Below, piece after piece: positions 16,070 through 24,839 of a stretch of DNA of 64,000 nucleotides. The stretch spans positions 1,152,046 to 1,216,045 of the forward strand of contig NZ_BAAADV010000001.1 in the NCBI RefSeq assembly GCF_039522665.1, given 5' to 3'. The notes beneath the pieces were generated by a model, which did no database searches, was not told the DNA's origin, and saw nothing but the letters and a program-made list of their open reading frames with translations. Numbering within the stretch: the first letter of the stretch is position 1; each line of letters starts with the position of its first letter. Position numbers and translations under genes: made by a program. The stretch is from Natronoarchaeum mannanilyticum. Lineage in GTDB: Archaea > Halobacteriota > Halobacteria > Halobacteriales > Natronoarchaeaceae.

Positions 16070-16735
16070 CTACCCGAACCCCAGCATCGAGCGTAGCGTG
16101 CGCGTCCGGACGCCGCACTGCTCGGCGTACTCGCACGAGTCGCACTTGGCGTCGTCGCGCAGCCGCGGCGGCGGGCCGTCGATCGATTCGAGGGTTCGGA
16201 TCGCCTTCCTGTAGCGCGCCTTCCGACGGACCGTGAGATCGATCGCCCGGACGACGCCGTGGGTCGGGTACTCGACGTACGCGCACTCGACCGAACGTTC
16301 ACGTTCCCAGGCCAGCGCCTTGGCCGCGGCGACGGCGTGGACCGACTGGGCCTCCCAGACGCCCTGTTCGGGCGGGCTACCGGCCGATAGCAGCGACGGA
16401 CGGGGCGGATCGGCGAGAATTTTGTGGACGACGCCGCGGCACTCCCGCCCGGTCAGGAGAGCGTTGCGCTCGGCGGGCCGAGCGATGTCGTTCCAGTCGT
16501 CCAGCCGGCGTCGAGCGCGTTCGAGGTTCTCGCGGAACCTCTCGGGGGAGACTGCGATCGGCTCGTCGTCAAGAGCGCTGTCGGCCGCGTCGAATAGTTC
16601 GCGGTACCGGAACGCCAGTTCGCGGCGACGCTCGACCTCGGGCGGCGGCGATCGGTCGTCGTCGCGGCGCGCGTAGTAGAGCTTCCGGGGACAGTACGCC
16701 GCGAGCCGGAGGTCGCTGAACGCGTGGCGGGACAC
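16070..16735 (-). CDS. Cas4-like Fe-S protein with doubtful nuclease site
   Basis: A 221-residue protein of the Cas4/Dna2 nuclease family (stand-alone, no CRISPR or cas genes nearby). The four cluster cysteines are in the family positions: C15 in LAAYCPRKLYYAR and C198, C201, C207 in CDSCEYAEQC. Between them the expected PD-(D/E)xK motifs are hard to find: the usual G-h-h-D position reads GVVHK and the E-x-K strand reads WEAQSVHAV. ALAWERERSVECAYVEYPTHG matches the later helix region of Cas4. The start is a GTG at 16733-16735 (MSRHAF). It may bind DNA through the Fe-S domain without cutting. It is convergent with the Sua5-type gene and 60 nt from the next gene. Confidence 0.75.
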   Translation of the reverse strand: MSRHAFSDLRLAAYCPRKLYYARRDDDRSPPPEVERRRELAFRYRELFDAADSALDDEPIAVSPERFRENLERARRRLDDWNDIARPAERNALLTGRECRGVVHKILADPPRPSLLSAGSPPEQGVWEAQSVHAVAAAKALAWERERSVECAYVEYPTHGVVRAIDLTVRRKARYRKAIRTLESIDGPPPRLRDDAKCDSCEYAEQCGVRTRTLRSMLGFG

Positions 16736-16795
16736 GCGAGGCTCTCGCGGCGGGATCGGATTTGAATCTGCGGGCGATCGGTGGACGGAGAAAAT

Positions 16796-17398
16796 TCAGA
16801 ACGAGACGTCGGTCTCCATCCCCTCGGTGGCGTCCTCGAGCCCGTCCTGCTGGACGTCTTCGGTGATGCGCTCCGAGAGGTCGGCGTCCGCGAGGATGCT
16901 GTCGAACTCGTCGCGGTAGCGGTCGTTGGCCTGACGGGACTCGTTTTCGGCCTCGACGACCCGACGGTAGCGTCGGACCGTGGACTCGCTGACGTCGAAG
17001 CGCTCGGCGAGGTCGGCCGTCGAGGCGTCGTCGGCGAGCGCCCGCCGAAACGCGTCGAACTCGAAGGGAGCGTCGGTGTCCCGGTCGCGCACGAGGTGCA
17101 GGTCGAGCCGGGACCGGACGACCGTCGTGCGCGATGCGTCGAGCGCACGGGCGATTTCGGCGTCCGAGTCGCCGTCGTAGAACCGCTCGACGAGCTCGCA
17201 GAGCTGCTCGGTCGAGAGATCGGTCTCGAACTCGTAGCGCTCGCGCATGCTCTCGATCACCCCCTCGACCCGCTCGTCGACGTCCTCGCGGTCGGCGTCC
17301 GCGAGCGAGCCCCGCGTGTCCTCCTGAGACTCCGTGACGGTGTCTTCGTCCGTCACGTCGATGAATATGTCGCGGAGCTCCTCGGTCTTCTCGTCCAT
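16796..17398 (-). CDS. Conditioned medium-induced protein 4 (CMI4)-type HTH protein
   Basis: A 200-residue acidic protein beginning MDEKTEELRDIFIDVTDEDTVTESQEDTRGSL, the sequence I associate with the haloarchaeal conditioned-medium-induced protein 4. It carries two helix-turn-helix-like segments: LVERFYDGDSDAEIARALDASRTTVVRSRLDLHL (about residues 73-106) and STADLAERFDVSESTVRRYRRVVEAE (about residues 125-152). It is therefore probably a DNA-binding regulator of stationary-phase or density-linked genes; the regulatory role is inference. Start at ATG 17396-17398; a longer frame adds six unlikely residues. A TATA-like ttttttactccctc lies 25-35 nt upstream. Confidence 0.8.
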   Translation of the reverse strand: MDEKTEELRDIFIDVTDEDTVTESQEDTRGSLADADREDVDERVEGVIESMRERYEFETDLSTEQLCELVERFYDGDSDAEIARALDASRTTVVRSRLDLHLVRDRDTDAPFEFDAFRRALADDASTADLAERFDVSESTVRRYRRVVEAENESRQANDRYRDEFDSILADADLSERITEDVQQDGLEDATEGMETDVSF

Positions 17399-17575
17399 CG
17401 GTACGGTACGTATCAACGTGAGGGAGTAAAAAACCTTGTTGACGATAGACCGTCAGGACGGCGCGGCGACGGCCCGGTGGCGGAACCGCGGCGCCAGCGG
17501 GACGCAAGCGGGGACGGCGCCGGCGGCGAATCGTTTGCGTAAACCGTAGCGTTCTTCGTGGTTGACGTAGATGCC

Positions 17576-18190
17576 ATGGGCATGCAACAGACGGACGAGC
17601 AAGTCGATATAGTCGACGAGGAGCACGTCGTCGGACTGAGCGGCGCGGCGCTGTTCGCGGCGCTGACCGGGGCGCTCGCGTATCTCTCGATTCCGTACCC
17701 GCTCTCGCCTGCGCCGGTGACCCTGCAGGTGCTCGGCGTGTTTCTCACCGCCACGTTTCTGGGCGCGAAGTGGGGCGGCGTCTCGGCGGTGCTGTACGTC
17801 CAGGCCGGCGCGCTCGGCGCGCCGATCTTCGCCGGCGGCGGCGCCGGGCTCGGAACGCTGCTGGGACCGACCGGCGGCTACCTCTGGTCGTACCCGATCG
17901 CGGTCGCGCTCATGGGGTGGCTCGCGTACGGGCAACTCGGCATCGGGTCGCCCTCCGAGACCGGAACGACGCGACTGGTCGCCGCGTTAGCGGCCGGAAC
18001 GCTCGTGATCTACGCGCTCGGAACGGCCCAGATGATGGTCGTCAGCGACCTGGCGATCGTCGAGGCGATCTGGGTCGGAGCGGTCGTGTTCTTCCCCGCC
18101 GAGGCCGCCAAGATCGCCGCCGCGGTCGCCGTCGTCCGGAGCGGCGCGGTCCCCGACTGGTCGGCCGAAGGGATCGCGAGTCGGCGATGA
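17576..18190 (+). CDS. bioY: Biotin transporter S component BioY
   Basis: Membrane-embedded substrate-binding subunit of an ECF transporter for biotin. The 204-residue protein has six hydrophobic segments and the BioY hallmarks ISIPYPLSPAPVTLQVLGVFLTATFLGAKWGGVSAVLYVQAGALGAPIFAGG and GPTGGYLWSYPIAVALMGWL (conserved GGP/GPTGGY region). It ends by overlapping the ATP-binding gene (ATGA), so bioY-bioM-bioN form one operon. The ATG at 17576 is chosen; 17582 is an alternative. A GTTT-gcgt-AAAC inverted repeat at 17533-17544 lies 30-40 nt upstream and could be TATA/operator sequence. Confidence 0.93.
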   Translation: MGMQQTDEQVDIVDEEHVVGLSGAALFAALTGALAYLSIPYPLSPAPVTLQVLGVFLTATFLGAKWGGVSAVLYVQAGALGAPIFAGGGAGLGTLLGPTGGYLWSYPIAVALMGWLAYGQLGIGSPSETGTTRLVAALAAGTLVIYALGTAQMMVVSDLAIVEAIWVGAVVFFPAEAAKIAAAVAVVRSGAVPDWSAEGIASRR

Positions 18191-18954
18191 TCGAGACGCG
18201 CGAACTGGTCTGCCGGTACGGCGACGCGACGGCGCTCGACGGCGTCTCGCTCCGGATCGCTGACGGCGAGTTCGTCGTGCTGGCGGGCGCCAACGGCAGC
18301 GGCAAGACGACGCTCGTCCGGCAGTTCAACGGGCTAGAGACGCCCGACGAGGGCGAGGTGTTCGTCGACGGGACGCCTGTGGCCGACGATCTGGTGGGCG
18401 CGCGCAGGCGCGTGGGGATGGTGTTCCAGAACCCGCGCGACCAGTTCGTCGCCGCGACGGTCGGCGAGGACGTCGCGTTCGGGCCCCGGAATCTGGGGCT
18501 GTCGGAGAACGAGATCGAGCGACGGGTGGGCGACGCGCTGACGGCGGTCGGCATGGAAGGTCGAGGGGACGAGCGGATCGATCGACTCTCGGGCGGCGAG
18601 CATGAGCGCGTCGCGATCGCCGGCGCGCTGGCGATGGAGCCCGATCACCTGGTGCTCGACGAGCCGTTTACCGGGCTGGACGAACCGGCTCGATTGTCGG
18701 TGCTCGATCGCCTGTCGGAGCTCAGCGCGGAGGGTGTCGGGTTCGTCGTCGTCACCCACGACCTGCGCGACGTGCTGGCGCTGGCGGATCGGGTCGTCGC
18801 GCTCGCTGACGGGCGAGTTGCAGCCGACGTCGGACTCGATGCGGACGCCGACGCCCAGTCGGCCGCCGCGGTGCGCGACGCGCTCTCGGGGCTCGGCGTC
18901 CGCGTGCCCGGGTCCGAAGCAGATCCGAAAGCGAACGCTGACCGACGATGTTAG
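18187..18954 (+). CDS. ECF transporter ATP-binding component (BioM-like)
   Basis: Energises biotin uptake with BioY and the T component. The 255-residue ABC ATPase has Walker A LAGANGSGKTTL (about residues 34-45), Q-loop VFQNPRDQFVAATVGEDVAFGPRNLGL (typical of ECF/CbiO ATPases), signature SGGEHERVAIAGALA (E in place of the usual Q), Walker B HLVLDEPFTGLD and H-switch VVVTHD. The start ATG overlaps the bioY stop and its end overlaps the T-component start. The tail (residues 225-255) is low-complexity Ala/Asp. Confidence 0.92.
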   Translation: MIETRELVCRYGDATALDGVSLRIADGEFVVLAGANGSGKTTLVRQFNGLETPDEGEVFVDGTPVADDLVGARRRVGMVFQNPRDQFVAATVGEDVAFGPRNLGLSENEIERRVGDALTAVGMEGRGDERIDRLSGGEHERVAIAGALAMEPDHLVLDEPFTGLDEPARLSVLDRLSELSAEGVGFVVVTHDLRDVLALADRVVALADGRVAADVGLDADADAQSAAAVRDALSGLGVRVPGSEADPKANADRRC

Positions 18955-19652
18955 CCTACGAGCCCGGCGACTCGCCGGCACACCGGCTGGATCCGCGGAC
19001 GAAGCTCGCCGCCCAGTTCGGGTTCGCGATCGCGGCGTTCGGCCACGGCGGGCCCGAGGCGCTGGCGCTGCTCACTGCGGTCGCGCTGGCGGCGCCGGCG
19101 AGCGCGGGGCTGTCCCCGTTCCGGGCGCTCGCGGCGTTTCGATTCGTGCTCGTGATTCTGCTCGTCGCGCCGCTGGTCGCCGCCGCGACGCTCGGGCCGC
19201 CGTGGCTCGACGTCTCTGCCGGCGCGGCGTCCGCGCTGGCGAGCTATCGGGTCCTGCTCGTCTTGCTCGTCAGCGCGGCGTACGTCGCGTCGACGCCGGC
19301 CCGCGACTCGCGGACGGCGATCCAGTGGCTCCTGCCGGGGCGGATCGGCGTCACGCTCGGCGTCGGCGTCGGGCTCGTGTTCCGCTTTTTCCCAGTGTTG
19401 CTGAGCGATCTTCGCTCGATCCGCGACGCGATGGCCGCCCGGGGCGGCGATCGGGGCTCGTTCGTCGAGCGCGCGCGGCGCATCGGCGTCCGCGGCGTCG
19501 ACCGGACGTTCCGACGTGCTGATCGACTTGCGGTGGCGCTCCAGGCCCGGTGTTTCGCGTGGAACCCGACCCTGCCGACGCTGTCGTTCGGGACGCGGGA
19601 CGCGCCGGTGCTGGCGCTCGCGGTCGGGCTGGCGATCTCGCCGCTGCTGTGA
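18948..19652 (+). CDS. ECF transporter T component (BioN-like)
   Basis: Transmembrane coupling protein of the biotin ECF module. The 234-residue protein starts LAYEPGDSPAHRLDPRTKLAAQFGFAIAAF, the usual HRLDPRTKL opening of T components, has five to six hydrophobic helices, and shows the coupling motif MAARGGDRGSF (Ala-Arg-Gly) at about residue 160 and a second variant, ALQARCF, at about residue 198. The second motif has Cys instead of Gly. It overlaps the ATPase gene by 7 nt. Confidence 0.9.
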   Translation: MLAYEPGDSPAHRLDPRTKLAAQFGFAIAAFGHGGPEALALLTAVALAAPASAGLSPFRALAAFRFVLVILLVAPLVAAATLGPPWLDVSAGAASALASYRVLLVLLVSAAYVASTPARDSRTAIQWLLPGRIGVTLGVGVGLVFRFFPVLLSDLRSIRDAMAARGGDRGSFVERARRIGVRGVDRTFRRADRLAVALQARCFAWNPTLPTLSFGTRDAPVLALAVGLAISPLL

Positions 19653-19852
19653 TCCGGGGTCGCGGCGGGCCGTACGGTTCTATTGAACGCGAAACGAGTT
19701 GTAGATTCGCGCAAGACGTGACGGGGATCGGTGTCGGATTTCGGAGCAAGATTTAACTCGCAGGTGCCCCCGTGATAGTACATGATAGATAGTCGTGACC
19801 ACGATGCACACTCGTGGAGCGGGCCGGCACCGATACGGGAGCGTGATCGGCG

Positions 19853-22033
19853 ATGACACCCAGTGCTGGAGCCGATGGTGCGCTGATCGTCGCCCAGTCG
19901 AGCGGCGACGTGACCCGACCGACGTTCTTCGAGATCGGGCCCGTCGGGAAGGCCATCTTCTACATGCTCGCGGCGGTCGCGATCTTGATCTTCCTGCACG
20001 GCGTCTACGAGCGGTTTTCGCGGTACGCCCGGGGGAGCGACGACCGCCGTGAGCGGCTGGCTGACTTGCCCGGTCGGCTCGTCGACGCGGTGACGATCGT
20101 CGGCTCCAATCGCTACCAGTTCGATCGGGATCTGACGGCGGGCGTGATGCACGCGTTCATCATGTGGGGGTTTCTCACCCTACTGATCGGGACGACAATT
20201 CTCGGCATCGACATGGACTTCTACCGGCCGCTGACCGGCGAATCGTTCTGGGTCGGCGACTTCTACCTGGCGTACTCGTTCGTGCTGGACGCGATGGGGC
20301 TGCTGTTCGTCGTCGGCGTCGGGATGGCGCTGTACAAGCGCTACTGGAAGCGCTCGGAGCGGCTCTGGGGCAAGCACACCGGACTGGAGGACGACCTGTT
20401 CGTCTGGACGCTGTTCGTGCTCGGCGTCGGCGGCTACCTGCTGGAGGGCGTCGGCATCGTCGGGCGCGGGTTCCCCGATCACGAGACGATCAGCTTCGTC
20501 GGCTACTTCCTCGCGCTCGCGTTCGATGCCGGCGGGCTCTCGGCGGGCGGCGCACAGTCGATCTATCCCGCGGTGTGGTGGCTCCACTCGCTGCACGCGC
20601 TGGCGTTCGTCGCCGCGGTGCCGTACGCCAAACCGTTCCACATGCTGTCCTCGTTCGCCAACGTCGTCGCGCGAGACGAGGACGCGGGCGCTCGACTCCC
20701 CGGCGTTCCGGCGGATCTCGACGCCACGAACGCCGAGTCGCTCGACGACTTCACCTGGAAGGAGCTGCTCGATCAGGACGCCTGCACGAAGTGCGGCCGC
20801 TGCTCGTCGGTCTGTCCGGCGAAGGCGTCAGGTCGACCGCTGGATCCCCGCGACGTGATCCTCGACCTGAAATCCTACCGGGAGTCGCTGGACGCGGGGG
20901 AGACAGAGGAGAAGCCGATTGTTGCAGACGGGGGGGCGAGCGTGATCGACAGCGAAACCATGGAGTCGTGCATGAGCTGCATGGCCTGCATGGACGCCTG
21001 TCCGGTCGAGATCGAGCACCTCAACTCCTTCACGCGGATGAACCGCCAGCTCACCGACCAGGGCGACGTCGATCCGAACGTCCAGGACGTGTTTCAGGAC
21101 GTGATGCAAAAGGGCAACACGTTCGGAGATCCCCAGCGGAATCGCGCCGACTGGGCCGACCCCTTAGAGATCGAGCCGACGGACGCCCGGGAGGAGGACG
21201 TCGAGTACCTCTGGTACGTCGGCGACTACCCGAGCTTCGACGAGCGCAACAAGAAGGTCGCCCGGTCGCTCGCGAAACTGTTCGAGGCCGCCGACGTCGA
21301 GTGGGGGATCCTGTTCGACGACGAGAAGTACGACGGCAACGACGTCCGCCGGATCGGCGAGGAGTTCCTCTACCTCGAACTCGCCGGCCACCACGTCGAG
21401 ACGTTCGAGGACTGCGAGTTCGAGAAGATCGTCTGCACCGATCCGCACTCCTACAATACGATGAAAAACGAGTACCCCGAACTCGAGTTCGAGGAGTTCG
21501 CGGACGATCCGATGATGCCGTTCGACTACGACGAGCGGTGGAACGACGACGGCGAGATCGACGTGTTCCACTGGACGCAGGTCGTCGAGGAACTGGTCGA
21601 GGAAGGGCGACTCGGGCTCTCCGGCGACGAACTCGACTACACCGTCACCTACCACGACCCCTGCCACCTCGGCCGGTACAACGACGAGTACGAGGCGCCC
21701 CGCGAACTCGTCCGCGCGACGGGCTGTGAGCTCCACGAGATGCCGCGCAACCGCGACAACTCGTTTTGCTGCGGCGGCGGCGGGGGCGGCCTCTGGATGG
21801 AGTTCGACGAGGAGCCAAAGCCCAGCGAGGAGCGATTGCGGGAGGCGCTGGAGGATACCGACGCGGGCGAGTCGATCGAGAAGTTCGTCGTCGCCTGTCC
21901 GATGTGCATGACGATGTACGAGGACGGCCGCAAGACCGGCGGCTACGAGGACGCGATCGAGATCGTCGACGTGGCAGAGCTGCTCGTGGAGGCGGTGACC
22001 GGGAACGTGCCGGACGAACTGGACGAAAACTGA
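19853..22033 (+). CDS. Membrane Fe-S oxidoreductase, HdrDE/FadF-like
   Basis: A 726-residue fusion of a membrane b-type subunit and a heterodisulfide-reductase-D-like domain. Residues about 30-285 contain five to six transmembrane helices with paired His residues as in NarI/HdrE-type cytochrome b. Two ferredoxin motifs follow, CTKCGRCSSVCP (about residue 313) and CMSCMACMDACP (about residue 375). Two cysteine-rich CCG domains complete the protein: CTDPHSYNTMKNEYPEL..., YHDPCHLGRYN and NSFCCGGGGGGLW, VVACPMCMTMY. Relatives pass electrons between flavoproteins such as ETF and the quinone pool. Which partner is used here is not shown; no etf gene is in the window. The gene is monocistronic. Confidence 0.88.
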   Translation: MTPSAGADGALIVAQSSGDVTRPTFFEIGPVGKAIFYMLAAVAILIFLHGVYERFSRYARGSDDRRERLADLPGRLVDAVTIVGSNRYQFDRDLTAGVMHAFIMWGFLTLLIGTTILGIDMDFYRPLTGESFWVGDFYLAYSFVLDAMGLLFVVGVGMALYKRYWKRSERLWGKHTGLEDDLFVWTLFVLGVGGYLLEGVGIVGRGFPDHETISFVGYFLALAFDAGGLSAGGAQSIYPAVWWLHSLHALAFVAAVPYAKPFHMLSSFANVVARDEDAGARLPGVPADLDATNAESLDDFTWKELLDQDACTKCGRCSSVCPAKASGRPLDPRDVILDLKSYRESLDAGETEEKPIVADGGASVIDSETMESCMSCMACMDACPVEIEHLNSFTRMNRQLTDQGDVDPNVQDVFQDVMQKGNTFGDPQRNRADWADPLEIEPTDAREEDVEYLWYVGDYPSFDERNKKVARSLAKLFEAADVEWGILFDDEKYDGNDVRRIGEEFLYLELAGHHVETFEDCEFEKIVCTDPHSYNTMKNEYPELEFEEFADDPMMPFDYDERWNDDGEIDVFHWTQVVEELVEEGRLGLSGDELDYTVTYHDPCHLGRYNDEYEAPRELVRATGCELHEMPRNRDNSFCCGGGGGGLWMEFDEEPKPSEERLREALEDTDAGESIEKFVVACPMCMTMYEDGRKTGGYEDAIEIVDVAELLVEAVTGNVPDELDEN

Positions 22034-22077
22034 CCCGACCAGGGTCGGATGCAGTCGTTTCTACTCGAAGCGGATCG

Positions 22078-22102
22078 CCTCCACTCGAAGCGGAGGGGTT
22101 CG
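22078..22102 (+). repeat. ORB-like motif left of the origin
   Basis: CTCCACTCGAAGCGGAGGGG followed by ttcg resembles the origin recognition box, reading in the plus direction. It also forms a CCTCC/GGAGG stem and so could equally be a terminator hairpin for the gene ending at 22033. Confidence 0.45.
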
Positions 22103-22167
22103 AGGATCGTACGGATACGAACGGCTACGAACTAGTTCGAACGAAAACGAGAAGATCCGTACACCGC

Positions 22168-22193
22168 GTTCCAAAGGAAAGGGAGGGGTTCGG
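22168..22193 (+). repeat. ORB-like motif left of the origin
   Basis: GTTCCAAAGGAAAGGGAGGG followed by gttcgg keeps the ORB layout (TTCCA, GAAA, then G-run). It lies between the Fe-S oxidoreductase and oapC. The intergenic stretch 22034-22245 holds nothing else recognised. Confidence 0.45.
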
Positions 22194-22245
22194 TCGCAGT
22201 TTCGAAAGTAGAGAGACGAACCGGAGCCCCGCTATCGCGGGGGAG

Positions 22246-23397
22246 CTACTCCCCGTCGCGCCAGGCGTCGGGGACCTCGATGGCGTAGCGACCGTCCTCC
22301 ATCAGCGAGATGATGTACTCGTCGCGGTCGTACAGCTCCATCAGGTTGAGCTCGTATTCGCCCGGCCGGACGATCTTGATGCTCTCGAACTGCTCGTTGA
22401 GCTCCTGACGGAGCGCCTCCAGATCTGGCTGCTCGTCGTCGGGCGTCCCGACGACTTCGCCGTTGTCGGCGTCCGGCGGCGTCCCGCTCCGGTCGCCGTC
22501 GATCGGGTGGTCAGACGTATCGGATCCGCCGGCAGCGGTGCCGTCCGCCGTGGCGGCGTCCGCCGTATCGTCGGCCGGGAGGTCGTTCGGGTCGACGACA
22601 TCCGACCGGGCGCTAGCCTGCGCGACGTCCTCGGACGAGGAGGACGGAGACGTGTCAGCGTCGTTTCCGGGCGTGCGCGTCAAATCGTCGTCCGAAGGAG
22701 TCGGGCGGTCGTCCGGTCGGGACTGGCGGGACGGGCGGTCGTCCGGTCGGGACGGGTGATCGCCCGATCGAGTCGGATCGTCGGTGGGGTCGCGACTGCC
22801 GACGTCCGGCCAGTCGCCGGTCGATTCGATGTTCGACCGCCCGGCGTCGGCGTCTTCGCGAGCGTCAGCGAGCGAAGGTTCGGAAGCCCCGAGAGGGCTT
22901 CCGGTGTCCTGGCGAGGCGAAGCCGAGCCAGGGCTCGCGGAGCTTCGTTCCGCGGCGTCCGATCCGGCTCGGTCGTCGGCGGACGCTGACGTGGCGTCTC
23001 TGGTAGATGCCGACGCCGCATTCTCGGCGGATGCCGACGCGTCGTCTTCTGTGGATGCGTCGTCGGCGGCGGATGCCGTTGCGGCGTCCTCCGCGCTCGA
23101 GGAGTCGCCGCGTCCGACCCAGTCGCTGACGGTCTGTTTCGCCTGGGAGACCGTTCCGCTGACGCCGGAATCGGACGAGCTGTCGGAGTCCGACGCTTCG
23201 TTCGACGCCGACGCGTCCGCGGTGCTGTCGGACGCCGCGGTGGCGTCTGCCGACCCGGCCGATGTGTTGGCGCCGACGGAACCGCCGCCGGACGGCTCGA
23301 ACTGGAACTTGTTGCCCCCGCAGTCCGGACAGCCCGACAGCATCTCCTTGGAGCCGTCGGGGAACGTCCGGCCGCAGTTCGTGCACTGGTGAGGCAT
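22246..23397 (-). CDS. oapC: Origin-associated Zn-ribbon protein OapC
   Basis: A 383-residue protein: an N-terminal zinc ribbon (CTNCGRTFPDGSKEMLSGCPDCGG, four Cys), a 240-residue low-complexity Ser/Ala/Asp linker, and a conserved C-terminal domain DLEALRQELNEQFESIKIVRPGEYELNLMELYDRDEYIISLMEDGRYAIEVPDAW. Haloarchaea keep this gene in the order oapC-oapB-oapA beside oriC1/orc1. Its biochemical role is not established. The linker has short repeats (RPDDRPS twice, Ala-Ser-Ala runs) and a string of oppositely charged residues, so it is probably disordered. Its ATG overlaps the oapB stop. Confidence 0.85.
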   Translation of the reverse strand: MPHQCTNCGRTFPDGSKEMLSGCPDCGGNKFQFEPSGGGSVGANTSAGSADATAASDSTADASASNEASDSDSSSDSGVSGTVSQAKQTVSDWVGRGDSSSAEDAATASAADDASTEDDASASAENAASASTRDATSASADDRAGSDAAERSSASPGSASPRQDTGSPLGASEPSLADAREDADAGRSNIESTGDWPDVGSRDPTDDPTRSGDHPSRPDDRPSRQSRPDDRPTPSDDDLTRTPGNDADTSPSSSSEDVAQASARSDVVDPNDLPADDTADAATADGTAAGGSDTSDHPIDGDRSGTPPDADNGEVVGTPDDEQPDLEALRQELNEQFESIKIVRPGEYELNLMELYDRDEYIISLMEDGRYAIEVPDAWRDGE

Positions 23398-23789
23398 TAC
23401 TGGCGGGAGACGAGCGCGCTGATCAGCGTTTCGTCCTTGTGGAGCGTCTCGATCTGGTTGGCCGGGCCGATCACTGTCAGCTTCGAGGTGTCCTCCTTGC
23501 CCATCAGGCGACCGAACAGCCCCTGACTGTCGGTGTCCGAGCGCGGGTACGTCTCGATCTCGATCCCGTTGAAGTCCTCGGGATCGGCGGGGGTGATCTC
23601 GGTCATCGTCACCTCGATGAGCTTCGACTCCTCGTCGGGCGAGAGCCCCTGTTCGAGGATGACGATGTTGCCGTCCCGGACGCCGTCTAAGATCATCCGG
23701 ATCTTCTCCATGCTCGTCATCCCCTCCATCCGTTCGCCGCTTATCAGGTCGATCTGGACCCCGTCGGCGGGTTCTTTCACTTCCGGCAT
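23397..23789 (-). CDS. oapB: Origin-associated DUF2073 protein OapB
   Basis: A 130-residue protein, MPEVKEPADGVQIDLISGERMEGMTSMEKIRMILDGVRDGNIVILEQGLSPDEESKLIEVTM, matching the archaeal DUF2073 family that accompanies an Era-like GTPase. It has an alpha/beta pattern and no metal motif. Its stop overlaps the oapC start by one base pattern and it begins 1 nt after the oapA stop, so all three are one operon transcribed away from the origin. Studied as an origin-associated protein in Haloferax; molecular function unclear. Confidence 0.87.
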   Translation of the reverse strand: MPEVKEPADGVQIDLISGERMEGMTSMEKIRMILDGVRDGNIVILEQGLSPDEESKLIEVTMTEITPADPEDFNGIEIETYPRSDTDSQGLFGRLMGKEDTSKLTVIGPANQIETLHKDETLISALVSRQ

Positions 23790-23790
23790 G

Positions 23791-24432
23791 TTATCCGAAG
23801 TACTCCGCGATCTTGTCGTACACTTCGTCCATGTTGTCGCCCTCCAGCGCCGAGAGCTCGACCGTCTCGTGCTGCGGGAAGGCGTTCGCGATCTGCTGGA
23901 CGCTCGAATCCTCCAGGTCGATCTTGTTCGCGAAGATCAACACCGGCAGGTCCTGGCTCTCGATGATGCCGACCAGCATGGTGTTGACCTGCGTGAACGG
24001 ATCCTGCGTGCTGTCTAACACGTAGATCACGCCGTCGACGTCCTCGCGGAGCCAGTGCATCGCCTCGGCGACGCCTTCGGTGGCTTCGCGAGATCGTCGC
24101 ACGGCGTCGTCCTCTTCCATGTCGTAGTCGAGGAACTCCTCGTAGTCGACCTTCGTCGTCACGCCCGGCGTGTCGACGATGTCGATGGTCACCGAGCGGC
24201 CGTTGCGTTCGATCTCGACGTTCTCCTTGCGGCGCGCGCGGCGCGTCTCGTGTGGCACGTGGCTCTCGGGGCCGACGGCGTCGCCGGTCCAGTCCCGGGC
24301 GATCCGGTTGGCCAGCGTCGTCTTGCCCGCGTTGGGCGGCCCGTAGATGCCGATCCGCTTCTGTTCGTCGTCGGAGAAGAGTCGGTCCGTCACCCGCGAT
24401 ATACTATCTTTGAGTCCTGTGAACAGTCCCAT
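23791..24432 (-). CDS. oapA: Origin-associated Era-like GTPase OapA
   Basis: A 213-residue TRAFAC-class GTPase. Motifs: G1 GPPNAGKTTL (about residues 35-44), G3 DTPGV (about residue 97), G4 NKID (about residue 170), and effector region around HVPHETRRARRKENVEIERNG. The start ATG at 24430-24432 (MGLFTGLKDSISRV) is preferred over one five codons upstream. The N-terminal 25 residues are an amphipathic helix that may contact membrane or partner. First gene of the oapA-oapB-oapC operon that diverges from orc1 across oriC. Confidence 0.88.
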   Translation of the reverse strand: MGLFTGLKDSISRVTDRLFSDDEQKRIGIYGPPNAGKTTLANRIARDWTGDAVGPESHVPHETRRARRKENVEIERNGRSVTIDIVDTPGVTTKVDYEEFLDYDMEEDDAVRRSREATEGVAEAMHWLREDVDGVIYVLDSTQDPFTQVNTMLVGIIESQDLPVLIFANKIDLEDSSVQQIANAFPQHETVELSALEGDNMDEVYDKIAEYFG

Positions 24433-24745
24433 CCTGTCACCCCGCACCCGCGCGTGGGCTAGGTGCTATGGCGGACAAGGAGCCCCATGCTACTTAAGCC
24501 TACGTCAGACACCCATATTATTGGATACACTTGCGCCGCTGATTGTTTTTCGTTGCTACTTGCTCGAATCAGTGCACGGACGGTGGGCAGCCGTTCTACG
24601 TCGGCTGTGCTGTCCCGCCACGAGACCGATGGGACAGGCTCAGTGTCGTAGATAGCGAGAACCCGTAAAGTGAGTCACCGGTCATCGAGATGCTCGTGGC
24701 GTGTTACCAGGCAGCTTGATCGGGAGCTCGTCCGCCCGTGGTGAG

Positions 24746-24774
24746 GCCCCCACCCCTTCGTTTCGTGTGGAACA
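24746..24774 (-). repeat. Origin recognition box ORB-L (with G-string)
   Basis: On the minus strand it reads GTGTTCCACACGAAACGAAG then GGGTGGGGG, the haloarchaeal ORB with its halophile-specific G-string. It is identical over 29 nt to the plus-strand element at 24984 and faces it. Confidence 0.88.
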
Positions 24775-24839
24775 CGAGAAGGGCGGGTGGGGAGGGGCCG
24801 TCTGGCGGGAGAAATCACGTCACCGGTTCGCACGTTTCC

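Noticed and set aside
16070..16735. CRISPR-Cas locus
   Set aside because: Only the Cas4-like gene is present; no repeats with spacers or other cas genes were seen anywhere in the window.
17533..17544. BirA-type biotin operator before bioY
   Set aside because: GTTTGCGTAAAC is palindromic but does not match a known biotin operator well and may only be part of the promoter.
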